DNA of 64,000 nt from Arthrobotrys musiformis (GCA_036971715.1 JAVHJL010000001.1:3596001-3660000), one strand, 5' to 3'. Shown: positions 11,448 to 23,511, numbered from the stretch's first letter. Translations and numbers: made by a program. Notes: a model not told the origin generated them from the sequence alone.

Positions 11448-12212
11448 AGGTATCCAGCCGTAGATTATATATGTATATTTTTATGCAAAATATTTTGAAC
11501 CTTTCCTACGTATCGGGTGTTTGGATATGAGCTTGGATAAGCTAATTATAAGGATATATTATCATTGACTCATAAATGTTACATGTTGTCCTTGGTGAAG
11601 AACCACCCCTATGAGCCCCCGGAGCCCTGTGCTATTCCGGGGAACACCGCCCGGGATCGTTAGCTCTCTTTTTAGCTCGGAAGTTCCCCCCTAAACTCAA
11701 CCACATGGACAAGAGCGCTTTGAGAAGGAGATTGCACTCCAAGTCAACTTAGCGGAAATGCTCCGAGAAGAAAGGCCCTTCAATCTCGTCAACCTCTCCT
11801 TTCTCTTCACCCTCTTCGTCGGCCTGCCATTGTCCCTGCTGGTGTTCTTCGAACTGTCGGTGGCCCGGTCAGCTCTCATAACTGTCCTCATCGCCATTGC
11901 CTACCACCTCAGCGTGTCGAGGTTTAGCCTGTATGTACATACAAACATGTCCATGTGAAATTGCCAGCCAGCCTCAATGCAATCGGCCTGGACAACCCCC
12001 TTTCACAAAAAAAATATCAAAAGCAAAAGCAGCATTCCTGACCTGAAACTCTCCTCTGCTAGTACCGACGTATATATCTCCATCGGGGTCCTGTGGTGCC
12101 TTGTCCCTTCGTTCTTCTCGACCTCTCCCCGTCCAAGCTACAGTCACCGAGTGTAACGTAGCTTTGTTCAGTTCCCACTCACGTGTCCTTTGAGAGACCG
12201 ACACTCACATAC
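11448..12212. other. Intergenic region before GDA1
   Basis: It holds the 3' side of the preceding gene, a possible small membrane-protein exon (listed separately) and a pyrimidine-rich segment at about 12030-12150 that probably belongs to the GDA1 promoter or leader. Confidence 0.4.
11758..11958 (+). CDS. Possible exon of a small membrane protein (uncertain)
   Basis: An open frame with two hydrophobic helices (around LSFLFTLFVGLPLSLLVFF and SALITVLIAIAYHL), joined by a few charged residues. The frame continues upstream of the ATG to about 11705 with an amphipathic, charged stretch (ERFEKEIALQV), so it may be an internal exon. A donor-like GTATGT follows the second helix at about 11932. An upstream ATG at 11583 opens a short Pro-rich frame that could be a first exon. 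I could not build a full gene with confident splice sites. It may be a real ~100-residue two-helix membrane protein or a chance hydrophobic frame. Confidence 0.25.
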   Translation: MLREERPFNLVNLSFLFTLFVGLPLSLLVFFELSVARSALITVLIAIAYHLSVSRFSLYVHTNMSM

Positions 12213-13892
12213 ATGTCCGCCCGACGACGATCAACCAGCATCAGCCAAAACAACAGCAGCAGTAACGACTGGAGTCTCTTTGGCAAAACGCATAACCGCA
12301 CCCGTTCCGTCACAACTGACGACCCCTTCGAACGCGCCTCCTATCGGAACTCGGTCTTGAGCTCCATGCCTCCAACGACCATGAATCAATCGGCGAGGTC
12401 GAGGTACATAAAAATCGCGGCCGTGCTGAGTTTTGTGCTGCTGGCACTTTACTTCCTCTCCGGAGGCTCGAAGTCGAGTGTTAGCAGCGTGATACCCGGT
12501 GCTCCATCGGCTGCTGGTGAATCTGGAGCTAAGAAGAATGATCCATCATGCACGAGATACGTGTTGATGATTGATGCGGGGAGCAGTGGGTCGAGAATAC
12601 ACGTTTACAGGTTCAATACTTGCACATCTACGCCGGAACTGGAGAACGAGGGCTTCAAGATGATCAAGGGTGGTCTTTCGAGCTATGCCAATGACCCAGA
12701 AGCCGCAGCAAAGAGCTTGGACGAACTTATGGACCTCGCCGTCACCACCGTTCCAGAGAAGTATAAGTCTTGCACACCAGTGGCTGTCAAAGCAACAGCA
12801 GGATTACGATTACTCGGAGCCGAAAAGAGCGATGCCATCTTGGCCGCCGTCAGAAACAGACTGGAGACCAAATACCCCTTCCCTATCGTCGAAGGCAATG
12901 GAGTCGCCGTCATGGATGGCAGTGACGAAGGTGTCTATGCATGGATTACTACAAACTACCTTCTTGGCAAGATCGGTGGGCCCGATAGGTCCCCCACTGC
13001 TGCCGTTTTCGATCTCGGCGGTGCTTCCACCCAGATCGTTTTCGAGCCCACATTCCCAATCAAGGGAGGTGGTATGCCTGAAATCCTCGCCCCCGGTGAC
13101 CACCACTACGATCTCGATTTTGGCGGCCGCTCCTTCGATCTGTACCAACACTCCCATCTCGGATACGGCCTCAACGAAGCTCGCAAGGCAATCCACAAAG
13201 CCATTCTCAGCGCCAAATTCGGCGAGAACCCAATCGATAACTCCCGCCCCATCCTCAACCCCTGCATCGCCCCAGGAATGTGGCGAGAAGTCGAAATCGA
13301 TGGTATCAAAGTCAACATGACCGGTCCACCACACTCTGCCGCCCCACTATGCCGTAGCTTCGCGGAATCCATCCTTCACAAAGATGAGGATTGTAAACTC
13401 GCCCCTTGCTCGTTCAATGGTATCCACCAACCTTCTTTGGCGAAGACGTTCGCCCGGGAAGACGTTTATATCTTCTCGTACTTCTACGATCGAACACAGC
13501 CGCTCGGCATGCCTAGCAGCTTCACGCTCGAGGAGCTTAAAGACTTGGCCGCAAAAGTTTGCGAAGGTGAAAGTGGGTGGACCATATTTTCAGCCGTTAG
13601 CGGTGCGCTCGAGGAGTTGAGGGATAGACCAGAACATTGTCTTGATTTGAACTTCCAGCTGGCGTTGTTACACACCGGTTATGAGATGCCACTACATAGA
13701 GAGGTGAAGATTGCGAAGAAGATTAAAGGTAACGAATTGGGATGGTGTTTGGGCGCCAGGTAAGATATCCTATCCGAAAGCATTCCCTTTTTTTCAAAAA
13801 TATACCATTACTAACTTGTTGATTGCAGTCTTCCACTTTTGGAGAAGAACTCCGGATGGAAATGCAGGATTCGCGAAGTCGGCCAGCAGTAA
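12213..13892 (+). CDS. GDA1: Golgi guanosine-diphosphatase (GDA1/CD39 family)
   Basis: Type II membrane nucleoside-diphosphatase that turns GDP into GMP in the Golgi lumen, so that GDP-mannose can be exchanged inward for glycosylation. Two exons (12213-13759, 13829-13892) give 536 residues. A Ser-rich cytosolic tail is followed by one signal-anchor helix at ~64-83 (IAAVLSFVLLALYFLSGG). The lumenal domain carries the apyrase conserved regions in order: ACR1 (IDAGSSGSRIHVYRF) at ~112, ACR2 (KATAGLRLL), ACR3 (DGSDEGVYAW), ACR4 (FDLGGASTQIVFEP) and a C-terminal WCLGASLPLL-like end completed by the second exon. The in-frame ATG at 12183 would add ten residues; 12213 better matches the family start (MSARRRSTS). 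It is tail-to-tail with the eIF4E gene. Confidence 0.96.
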
Positions 13893-14704
13893 ATGATTCA
13901 AAGAGACCCCAAAACTATATGAAACATAACAGTGTAATGCCTCCTTTCCCCCCCATGTGTCTTCCTTTTGGCGAGTGATGACATATATAATTTTTCTATC
14001 TTTTCTTACTACGCTTTTCATAACTTCCTTGGGTGCCCTTTGCGAACGACTGTTGATGCCTCTTTAAATTTTGTTTGGGTTAAGAGATTCCTTCGAATGT
14101 AAAATATTGTAATAGGATAGATTCTTTGGCGATGGGTTAATATAGTGATGGGAGGGGAGTATAGCATTGGAGAATTTGTGATCCCTGGGTTCAAGGTGAC
14201 TCCATTTCCACGATATAAGAATCCTAAGCTTAATACACTGGACATGGTGTACCCATATATAGACGGCCTATCACGAAAACTAGGGCTTGCGGTCAAAAAT
14301 CATATAGTCTCCTCTAACGGCAACCCCAACCAGCTGCCTCCCGTATTTTTATTTAAGGGGACTATTCGTCTTAAAAATGTACAGGTAAAAAGCGGAAGAA
14401 AATGCCGGGGTAAAACGTCAGACGTAACGTCGCTTTTTTTGAAGGGAAAACGGTAAATTTCGACCTTGATATCGATGTCTAGTCCCCTCCGATACCGGGT
14501 TCGAATTTTATGTAAAAAAAATACCTAAGTAAAAGAAAAATGCATTTAAACCCTCGAAACGACCGATTCCATAGATGAAAAAAGAATATGAAAAAAAGGA
14601 AACCTAGGTAAAGAAAAAAGAAAACCTGATAATATACCGAAACGCTCGGAGCTATGCACTACTTAAACCGTCTTGTATCGACATCCTTTCTCCAAATGAG
14701 AGCT
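13893..14704. other. Convergent intergenic region (GDA1 / eIF4E)
   Basis: It holds the 3' untranslated regions of two convergent genes. Several A-rich tracts lie at 14510-14640, and a CCTAGGTA motif at about 14602-14609. No gene is seen. Confidence 0.5.
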
Positions 14705-15636
14705 CTACTTGCCATCTAAGGCCTTGTATCCCTTGTGCTCGCTGTGTTTCTTATAATAGTAGTTCTGTTGAGCTGGCCTCATTTCTGCTGGCAAGCTCTC
14801 CAAGACTTTTGCGAGGATGGCGTCGATGGACTTTTGATTCGACCCGTCGCGGTTCCAGATCAAGATCAAATGCGAGTTGAAACGGACCGACATGGAGACA
14901 CCGCAGATATCATCACCTTTATAAAATCCGGCCATTAGTTTTATTATCCCGATCAAAAAAAAGAAGGAAAGGTTAAGGGCTGAGGATTCTAGGGACCGGA
15001 GAAATTACCTTTTTCGACGGCCTCCTGCAATTGCTCGCCAATGGCCACCAGCAGGATAGACTTCCAGAACTCCGAGGACGTCTGGCTAGTTTTCGATATC
15101 CTAAACGTCCACGCCCCGCCCTTGTTGTTCCTCGGGTCTTCCCAGACCGGCTTGACGTTCTTCTTGAACAGCAGGAATGAATCGCGCAGCTTGAGGGATT
15201 CCCAGTCGGTGTTGTTGTAGACTTGCCAAAAGTCCTAAATTTATTTTACACACACCCCTCTATTAGCATCATATACCCACTGGTACTCCTAAACTCGAAG
15301 CTTGCAATACCAAAAGGGTGGAGTTCAAAATACCTGAATCGTACTAATGCCCGCCAGTTCCTTCAACTGCGAAGCATATTGATCCCCACCAGCGGTCCCC
15401 GATCCCGTCTCAGCTTGATATTTATCATGCCAAAAGGTCCATTCGTGTCGTAACGGCAGCGGTCGTAGCTTCTTCAGCATGGTATGCTTAAGTTCGGCAC
15501 GGTTGCCCATACGTTCGATAACAGGGGCGTCATTGGTGGGGGATGTTGATGTTGGGGATGAGTTCTCTGGTGATGGTGGGGCTGGCGAGGTGGATTTCGA
15601 GCCCGCGGTGACCTGGAGGGCGGGGATGGTTGCCAT
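14705..15636 (-). CDS. eIF4E-family cap-binding protein, class II (4EHP-like)
   Basis: Three exons (15636-15334, 15234-15009, 14916-14705) give 246 residues. A disordered Ser/Pro/Thr N-terminus is followed by the eIF4E fold. Visible family marks are the HEWTFW strand, DFWQVYNN, KPVWED with cap-stacking Trp132 and Glu133, GGAWTFRISK, and DICGVSMSVRF. The other cap-sandwich position (Trp56 in human eIF4E) aligns with Tyr87, as in class II eIF4E / 4EHP. The DICG-SVRF block is also 4EHP-like. It probably binds capped mRNA in the cytoplasm and may act as a selective repressor or specialised initiation factor rather than the main eIF4E; this last point is inference. Its start lies about 1.1 kb from the end of LAS1. 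Confidence 0.92.
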
Positions 15637-16766
15637 TTTTGAAGTGGGTTCTTCTTGTATATGAAAGGAGGGTGGGGTTTTATTATTTTGGTCTGTGGGG
15701 GGGTAGTGTGAGGTTAGAGTATATATAGGGAATTCGAGGGTTATGGAGAACTCTGGATTTAATCCTAGAATTCGAATTCGAGATGCAGTTGGGGGTGGTG
15801 CTATATAAAGCTGCTGTACCTCCTGTGCAGGTTGCGCTGAGGTTCAAGACAATGGCACTGGAGCTAAAGGAGTATAAACGGACGGGGATGGCGTCAATTG
15901 AATTCAACAACTGGAGAACCCGTGGTCACAAGGGATTGAAGAGAAGGAATGTTCCGATGAAGAAAGGAGACTATGGTCAAAAGAAGAATGATGAAGAGAG
16001 TTCGACTGTACTTGTCTTCTTAAGTAGTCTATCTACATTTGGGAGAGCTAGGGGGGACTATTCAGGAGTAAAAAAGGTACATTGGGGCCCCAAGCATCGG
16101 TGGGTCTTGTTCGTTGACTATTAGATCGAAGAGCATGGCTACCCGAGCTTTTCTGCTGTTACTACCCTGCTTTCGTTAAGTTTCAGGTTCGTTTGGGGAG
16201 GCACAAACATGGATTAGCGCCTGCACAGCCAATGGAAGCGGGTTTTTGCGAGGGGACTATGGACCCCGGTCGCAATTGTGGGTGGATGTTTGAGGTCGGG
16301 CTGTGCGAATATTAATTTTATGGATTCGAATGTACTCGTCATCCATCATGCTATCGACCATGAATGGACGGATAGTAAGGAAACCAAGGCTTGAAGGGTC
16401 CAGTATCTTGAGCAATCATTGACTTGGCATCGAGAAACCGTAAAATCTCAATTGGTGGGCTGGACATTGACTATTTCGACAACAGCTAGGTTTGCATGCT
16501 GTTGTTCGAACTCTCAGAAGTGTGAGGTTGCAGGTAAGATGTTTGAAACATCTATTTGGTAAGCACGGCTGCAGCTGTGCATAGAGGTCCAGTTTGATAC
16601 GTTAGCAATCCTCTTTGCATGCCGTGCGACCCGAGCTGCAAGGTCCGAACCCGCTGCTTCAGGTACAAACAAAGTCTATAGATGATCCGGTGCTCTGCAT
16701 TTAGATACGAGGCTGCGGCGTGCCAAGGGAACCACGATGTCCAACTACCCCCACGGTATCCCGTTT
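15637..16766. other. Intergenic region upstream of the eIF4E gene
   Basis: This 1.1 kb lies between the eIF4E start and the LAS1 stop, both on the minus strand. An open frame at 15783-16124 (+) has no recognisable features and is not called. It probably holds the eIF4E promoter and the LAS1 3' region. Confidence 0.5.
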
Positions 16767-18377
16767 TCACGCGACTCCCATTGGCCTTGGTGTCCAACCC
16801 GTTTCCACTCTACGGAATTTTGCCGCCCTTTTGCCGTTCGTCGTAAGAGTGGAAACATCGAGGTTTGCCTTGGCTTTCTCTGTAGCCTCTGTTTTCTTGT
16901 TTACGCCCCATTTCTCACGTTGCTCCTGCATACTTCGGAGCTTCGCCTCAAAATCTTCGAGTTCATCATCTAAATCCATACTCGTGTCTTTATCGGGGGC
17001 CAAAGCGGCTAATAGATTGGAAGCCGGGTGTTTGCTGACGGGATTAGACGCTGGTTTGGCAGCCGCTGTCAGTTGCTTCTTTGCCATTGTGCATGCTTGT
17101 GAATATTTGGTCTCGAGTAGATTAGATTGTCCGATTGCGTACTCCGCGAGCCGCAGACACCTGATAATACGAATTAGCATAGTGCTCTTAAACTGAGAAG
17201 GGAATGGTATGTAACCTACCAAATATCCCGTGATAATATGCATCGAGAAACAACGTCATCAAGCAGGCTGGCGCTATCGCTAGCCAGTTTCCCTTTAAGG
17301 ACAAGGCCGATGAGGAACTCTAGCCATTGATAAGTGTACTCGCTTTCAGACTCCGCAAACTCGTCCTTGTTCTCATCCTTTGTGTCTTCTACTTCCTGCA
17401 TGGCTTCGAGGAAGGTATTGAAAAGACCGGATGTGAACTCCTCGACCCTAACATCAAGATCTTGTATCAATGGTCTCCAGCTTTCTGTCGTCTTGTAAAT
17501 TGACATCATAGACCTATTTCCCCAGGTCAGACCAGAATCTAGGATTTCGGAGGCGCGAGTATGTGGCTTACCGAGTATCATCCATGACTAGAAAGTGTTC
17601 GTGGACGAGTATTTCCAACAAAATATCCATGCCTGCTGATTTTTTGAATATCCCCTCGAGCTCCGCACATATATTTACCTCGTTCCTCTCTTCTTTCCTT
17701 TTCGAGGCCTCCCGATGTCTCCCCTGCATGCTCTTCTTCAAGGTTTCCCATCTTTCGAGTAAACCCTTAAGCCTAGATACCATCTCTTGATCGACGGCCT
17801 CCCTACCATTCCCCACAGCCTCGGCCTCAACAGCGCCCCCGACTTCCACCTTCTCCCAATAATTCGCCCACAGCCAATCCAAACCTCTGGCGCACGTCGT
17901 CCTCAACACGCCCAACGGTGGAAGAGCCTCGTGCGTTGCTGCATGCCTGACATCCACAAACGATGCCGGTAGCCCCAATTCCTGAGCTAGACTGTACATA
18001 GACACTGCAAAATGGGACTTTTGCGCCGGGTCCAACAGGCCATTTACAAAGCGGCAGATGGCGGTCGAGTAGGACATTCGGACTAGAAGTTCCGATTGAT
18101 TCGGGGTATCGTTGAGTAGACATTCTGTCAGATGAGAAGTTGATTCTATAGCGTGTGGGAGGCGGCCACGAGATGACCATGCCTTGATCTGTTACATCCA
18201 AAAAATTTAATTAGTATACATCAATGATAGTTGATATTTAAGGTTAGAGAATGAGCATACGATTTCGAGGGCCTGCGGTCGGCCATCGTAGTCGGCGGAT
18301 TGGTCGTAAAGTAGCGATTTCAAGTGTTTGAGGTCATCGATGGACGACCAGACGGTCAGTCGAGGTGGTTCCAGCAT
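16767..18377 (-). CDS. LAS1: Pre-rRNA processing endonuclease Las1
   Basis: HEPN-type endoribonuclease that cuts ITS2 of pre-rRNA in the nucleolus, together with the Grc3 kinase. Four exons (18377-18261, 18188-17572, 17513-17220, 17160-16767) give 473 residues in frame. The N-terminus reads LTVWSSIDDLKHL then a Trp-Ser-Arg-Gly segment, as in Las1. The HEPN catalytic motif R-x4-H is RHAATH, Arg120 to His125, followed by EALPPL and the DWLWANYW block typical of the family. The C-terminus has an acidic coiled stretch (DDELEDFEAKL) and the short conserved end GWTPRPMGV, which in yeast contacts Grc3. It is head-to-head with the NAD kinase gene (584 bp between starts). Confidence 0.93.
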
Positions 18378-18961
18378 TTATCGCGGAATGAATGGCATAA
18401 TGGAGAGCAAATCGCAAGAAAACCTTCAGGCGACCAAAGAAATTTGATGGGTGTGGGTTTTTATTTTATTTTTTGAAGCTGGCGCCCGGGATCATGGTGA
18501 TTCCCCGGAACATAGCTAGGATTCCGGGCTTGGCGCCCTGTATGGGTATACCGGGGGAATGCAACACCAACACGGGAGTGATAGAGCGCTAGACGTCACT
18601 GTTGTATGCCTTATTACGGTGCACTACTCCTGGTATCATGCACTAGGATTCAGCTTACTCCTCGAGACGGGATAGTACGGCTGAGTAATCGCGACAGCTC
18701 GAGCTCTCTAGCGCATGAAGCCGGGGTCGAATTTGGAATCCTGTGTCAAGGTATATCTCGGCCCGTTGCGGCGGTGGTCCTGCAGGTGCCCTTTCTCTGA
18801 ATGCATACGATAACTTCGGATGTTGGACAGGCGCGTACTAATTCTTTGAATTCACGACCATCTTTTGTATCAATTCGCAATTGAAACTCCTCGGCTACTT
18901 CAAACAGCGCCAGCTACAGCTCCATAAGGCGGCGAACATCGACAAATACAGACTCGCAAAA
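18378..18961. promoter_or_regulatory. Shared divergent promoter region (LAS1 / NAD kinase)
   Basis: These 584 bp separate two oppositely transcribed starts, so both promoters should lie here. It contains a GC-rich segment at 18480-18560 with TTCCCCGGAA at about 18502. A short open frame at 18606-18800 is not supported as a gene. Confidence 0.45.
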
Positions 18962-20839
18962 ATGGTCAAGTCCAGCGACGATGATAGCGACGGTGTCGGC
19001 GCACTTGATGTAAGTGACATCATGCATCATGTCATACAAAAACTAGTTTTGTCGATAATCCGAACTAATAGTCTACGATATACAGCCAAACGCCCGCTCC
19101 CATTCCCTCGAGGTCCTCTTCGATCCAGCGATCCAACTCACCAGACGGCGAAAATCCAGTATGGTCGCTTCACATCATGTTGCTACTAGCTCGTGCTTCG
19201 TGCACGAAATGCTCGAGGCGCAGAGGTTGGGTAATATCGCCCATGTGCAAAAGTTGGTCGACCCTATTGCGGCCCATTGCGTAGATGGATTTGTAGGCGA
19301 ACGGGCTCCAGAGGAAGGAGCGTCGAGGATGCTGACGAAAAAGGAGTTGGTGGATATGGTGTTTAATGTTAGGGAATTGAGTAAACACCTTGGTAAATAC
19401 ACTACGGCTTCGGTTTACCCGAGCAGGGGCAGTGGCTGATTAATTAGTGTAGGGAGTTTAAAGATGAAGCTTCCAAAGAAGAATTTGAGGATTCTAGTAG
19501 TAGCGAAGACGCAGGATAAAGAAAATATTGTCCATCACCAAGAGTTACTAGAATGGCTATTGACAGAGTTCAAGGATTTTATGATGTAAGTGCATAAGTT
19601 CTTTGTTACGGAGGCCATGTTAAACTGATGAATAGCAAATTAGATACATCGAAGACATACTAGAAGATAACCCAACTATGGACATCAAGGGCCTGGTTGC
19701 AAAATCAGCAAGCTATGGCGACCGAATACACTACTGGACACCGGAGTTTTGCACTAAGCATCCCCATCTTTTCGACCTCGTTATTTCCGTACGTATACGA
19801 GGCTTGAAGTCGACGCATGCGGTATATGGTATTCTAACTAGCTTCATGGCACATTTAGCTTGGAGGAGATGGCACAGTTTTGTATACGAGCTGGCTGTTT
19901 CAGAAAATCGTTCCGCCCGTTATATCATTCTCTCTTGGATCCCTGGGGTTCCTTACGAAGTTTGATTTTGGGAGGTTTAAGGATATACTAAGAGATGCCT
20001 ACCACGTTGGAATAACTATAAGTTTAAGAATGGTCGGTACCCGTCACACAGGGCGCGAACTGCATCGAAATCTAACCAAACCAACAGAGATTCGAATGTA
20101 CGGTTATGCGTGCGAACCACAAAGACCGCAACCGTGACATCTGCCAGGAAATCTGCGAGCGAGAAGGCGAAGAGCCAACCCACAGACCCGAAAGGTCATT
20201 TTCCGTCCTAAACGAACTAGTAGTTGACCGTGGCCCCAACGCCACCCTCTCATCAACTGAACTATTTGGCGATGACGAGCATTTAACATCCGTACAGGCA
20301 GATGGAATTTGTATTGCCACACCGACTGGATCTACGGCTTACTCATTGGCCGCTGGTGGAAGTTTAAGTCATCCAGATAACCCAGTGATGCTGGTTAGTC
20401 CGATTTGTGCGCATTCGCTGAGCTTTAGACCAATTATTTTGCCGGATTCGATGGTTATTAGAGTTGCCGTACCCTATGATGCGAGGACAACGGCGTGGGC
20501 AAGTTTCGATGGGAAGGAACGGGTGGAGTTACACCGTATGTGGCCATTAGCACACCCGTGGACAAGAAAATATTCAAATGCTAACAACGGGTTTAGAGGG
20601 TGATTATGTTACAATCGCGGCGTCAAGGTTCCCATTTGCATTTATACAGTCGAAGCCCCATCAAGGTGATTGGTTTGATAGTTTGAGTAGGACTCTTCAG
20701 GTGAGTTGCTCCTCTGCTACTAAAGCAAGACCAGACAGACAGACAGACAGCTAATTTTCTATGTTAGTGGAACTCGCGAACTGCCAGACAGAAAGCATTT
20801 GACCCCGATCCTTCAGAGCAAAAGACCAAGGATAGTTAA
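18962..20839 (+). CDS. UTR1: NAD(+) kinase, UTR1-like
   Basis: ATP-dependent kinase that phosphorylates NAD+ to NADP+. Eight exons (18962-19009, 19086-19392, 19453-19585, 19644-19788, 19859-20032, 20088-20535, 20597-20700, 20768-20839) give 476 residues in frame. Key motifs are LGGDGTVLY for catalysis and phosphate binding, SLGSLGFLTKFDF, LRMRFEC, the SVLNELVVDRG block, and the glycine-rich ATPTGSTAYSLAAGGS with HPDNP following. The C-terminus (FIQSKPHQGDWFDSLSRTLQ) is typical of the fungal UTR1 group. No mitochondrial presequence is visible, so it is probably cytosolic. The intron after Met at 20033 uses GTCGGT, a less common donor. The intron at 20701-20767 contains a (GACA)n tract. Confidence 0.96.
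20733..20750 (+). repeat. (GACA)n microsatellite in a NAD kinase intron
   Basis: About four and a half copies of GACA lie just upstream of the branch-site region (CTAAT) of the last intron. Likely length-polymorphic. Confidence 0.85.
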
Positions 20840-21309
20840 TACGGCCGGTTTTATAAACCCATCAATTCCCTCCTCACCTCGAGCGAGCTATAATGGCGGT
20901 GCTCGTGGCTCTAAAGCCCACATATATTATCTCACAATGGCGGTAAAAAGACAATTGACTACATGTATATTTCACCGGGACTCCCAATTCCATAGTCTTT
21001 TTCACAAATCGAAACAACTTAAATTTATCAGTATCAAAACTGTGTTGTCATATAAATTCAACATGACGTCGACCGACGCAGGCAGCTTAGTGCGAGCCCT
21101 GTCGAGTGAATTGCTCCAATTACGAGCCCACAATTTGCAAATTACCCCAACTTTCGCGGCACAGCCGTCTCGTTAACGACTAAGCACCCGGCCATTTGTA
21201 TCCACCCGAAGCCCGCACATACGTGATAGTGGATTAGACCCATCGATTACAAAGACTCTCCTTCACTCAGTCTTAAACTTAGCTGGCTGTAGCTTGTAGT
21301 CCCCACCAT
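20840..21309. other. Intergenic region NAD kinase to GLO2
   Basis: 470 bp between two genes transcribed in the same direction. Short frames are present but none is supported; it presumably holds the GLO2 promoter. Confidence 0.5.
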
Positions 21310-22835
21310 ATGAATTTCGCACTCAGAGCGATACGAGCTGCAACTGCTTCTCCACTTCGAAAGGTTACCACTGCTGTAAGTTGCTTATTATCACCTTTGG
21401 AGTCGTTATAGTGCGTGCGATTTTGGGAGCTATCCGAAGAACCCAAATCTGGCGGTGCAGGATTTCTAAGCTTCAGTTGACTGATATTTTGTGGATATAG
21501 AATATACTTCAACGACGAACAATGCATATTCAATCGATCCCTATGTGTTGGTTCCGAATTCCCTTTGGCTAAGCGTCTTTTATAGAAGACGGTATAAGCT
21601 AATTAAATTATAAACTATGGGTTTATAGGGACTGGGAGTCATGATAACTACGCTTATGTGGTTATCGATGATAAGACTAAGGATGCCATGGTCATTGATC
21701 CGGCTAATCCGCCCGAGTTAGTTGATCCTCCCCAAACCCCCCCATGTATTGCCATGTAAAGTTTTATATCAACATACTGATACATATGTTCTATTCTCCA
21801 AATAAATAGGGTCCTGCCGGTCCTTAAGGAGTTGATTGACAGTGGAAAGATCAATTTCAAGGGCATAATTAACACCCACCAGTAATGTTCACCGTTCATA
21901 AGAATTGCAAGGGTGCTTGTAGTATCTAACTATATCTTCAAGTCACTATGACCACGCCGGCGGCAATGCGGAAACAGTAAGTGAAAATATACCAAATACA
22001 CCAAATACATATCGCTAACGGACGACACTAGCTGAAAGCATACCCACACTTACCCGTCATAGGCGGTGCAAAGTGCGCTGAAGTCACTACGACACCGAAG
22101 CACCATCAAACCTTCAAGATTGGCGAGGGTGTTAATGTTACGGCGATTCATACACCATGCCATACTCAAGACAGTATTTGCTACTTTGTTGAGGATGGAG
22201 AAGAGAGGGTTGTGTTTACGGGTGATACTCTGTTTATTGCCGGTGAGTCGGTTTCTATCAATACATTAACATATTTTGTTCGAAAACAGCTATTGATACG
22301 TATATCTGTTTGTATAGGATGCGGAAGGTTTTTTGAAGGTACGGCGGAAGAGATGCACGAGGCCTTGAATAATAGACTAGCGAAGCTACCAGAGGACACC
22401 CGAGTTTATGTGAGTATCCTCTACCATCAAGCATACCGAGTCATAGTGCATTGTTTGCTATACTATGTATGCATCCGGGTACTGACTAGAATCGTCTGTA
22501 GCCGGGCCATGAATACACAAAGTCCAATATCAAGTTCGGGAAGTCGGTTCTTGACACGCCTGCGGTCCGCGAGCTGGTCCAGTTTTGCGAGGAGAACGAA
22601 GAGACACAGGGCAAATTCACGATTGGGGATGAGCTGAAGCATAATGTTTTCATGAGGGTCGAGGTAAGATCATACAACCTACCGTGCTAAGGCAGAATTT
22701 ATATTATATAAGCATGGCTAATAACAGTTGGCGTGGCCGTTATAGGATCCCGAGATTCAAAAGGCGACCGGGGAGACAGACCCGCTGAAGGTTATGCAGA
22801 AACTGCGGGATCTGAAGAACAACTTCAAAGGATAG
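21310..22835 (+). CDS. GLO2: Hydroxyacylglutathione hydrolase (glyoxalase II), with a mitochondrial N-terminal extension
   Basis: Metallo-beta-lactamase-fold enzyme that hydrolyses S-lactoylglutathione, the second step of methylglyoxal detoxification. Nine exons (21310-21375, 21501-21546, 21629-21716, 21810-21881, 21943-21976, 22032-22242, 22318-22409, 22502-22663, 22746-22835) give 286 residues. The metal motif THHHYDH is at 89-95. Other ligands sit in TPCHT, FTGDTLF and PGHEY. The C-terminus (VFMRVEDPEIQKATGE) is family-typical. Exon 1 encodes MNFALRAIRAATASPLRKV, an Arg-rich, acid-free amphipathic presequence. It joins in frame to exon 2, which has its own ATG at 21522 starting MHIQSIPMW, the usual cytosolic start. 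Two products, mitochondrial and cytosolic, are therefore plausible. Two introns use weaker donors (GTTGGT, GTTAGT). Confidence 0.95.
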
Positions 22836-23511
22836 ATCTATACACTATTTCTCAACCCCGGCAGGCAATTTACTTAGATATCTGTTTGCATGATAAATTT
22901 ACGTCACCCGTGCCCTGAAGGACCTCCCCCTCTCGTGACTCCAATGCAATGACGAGGTTATATTTTTCCGTTCGGTGTGTTGCCACTGTTGGAAGGCGGC
23001 CGCTCTTTCGTATCGGCTTAAATCCAATTGATGATAAATGAATTGATGAAGTTGCCTATCTCCGCCGTCTAATCCCGAACAGTCGTATAATAACGCCCTC
23101 GCTGTTGTGGTTAATTAACATGAGTTTGCACGTTGACGTTTGATAGCGCGCGGGGGGGCGATTGATATCCATTTGTTTCCAGCTGCCTATTCCATTATTA
23201 ATATGCCTGCTACCTTCTGCTAACCTGTCTGTCGATATCTTTCCTTGTAAATCTCTAAACTTCCAAGCTTCAAATCTTAAAAAGTTAAAGGCTTCACCAA
23301 CTTCTATCGCGAACTCGAATTCAAAATCCAAATGACCAAAATCACACCAATTCTGGGACCGCTCGCTCGATTGGCTGCAGAATAACCACAGCCTTCGAAC
23401 CAATCCACCAAACATACTCGATTGACCTGGCTTAAGCCCCGACGTCTCACTTTTAGCTACCGAACCCCGAACCACCCGGGTCCCGCTGTCACTTCCCAAC
23501 GTACCTCCTTG
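22836..23511. other. Intergenic / 5' region of CUL4
   Basis: About 680 bp between GLO2 and CUL4. No gene is supported. A minus-strand frame at 23056-23556 overlaps the CUL4 start and looks like a shadow. Confidence 0.5.

Noticed and set aside
11632..18511. TTCCGGGGAA at about 11634 and its reverse complement at about 18502
   Set aside because: Only two copies of a 10-mer; expected by chance and the flanks do not align convincingly.
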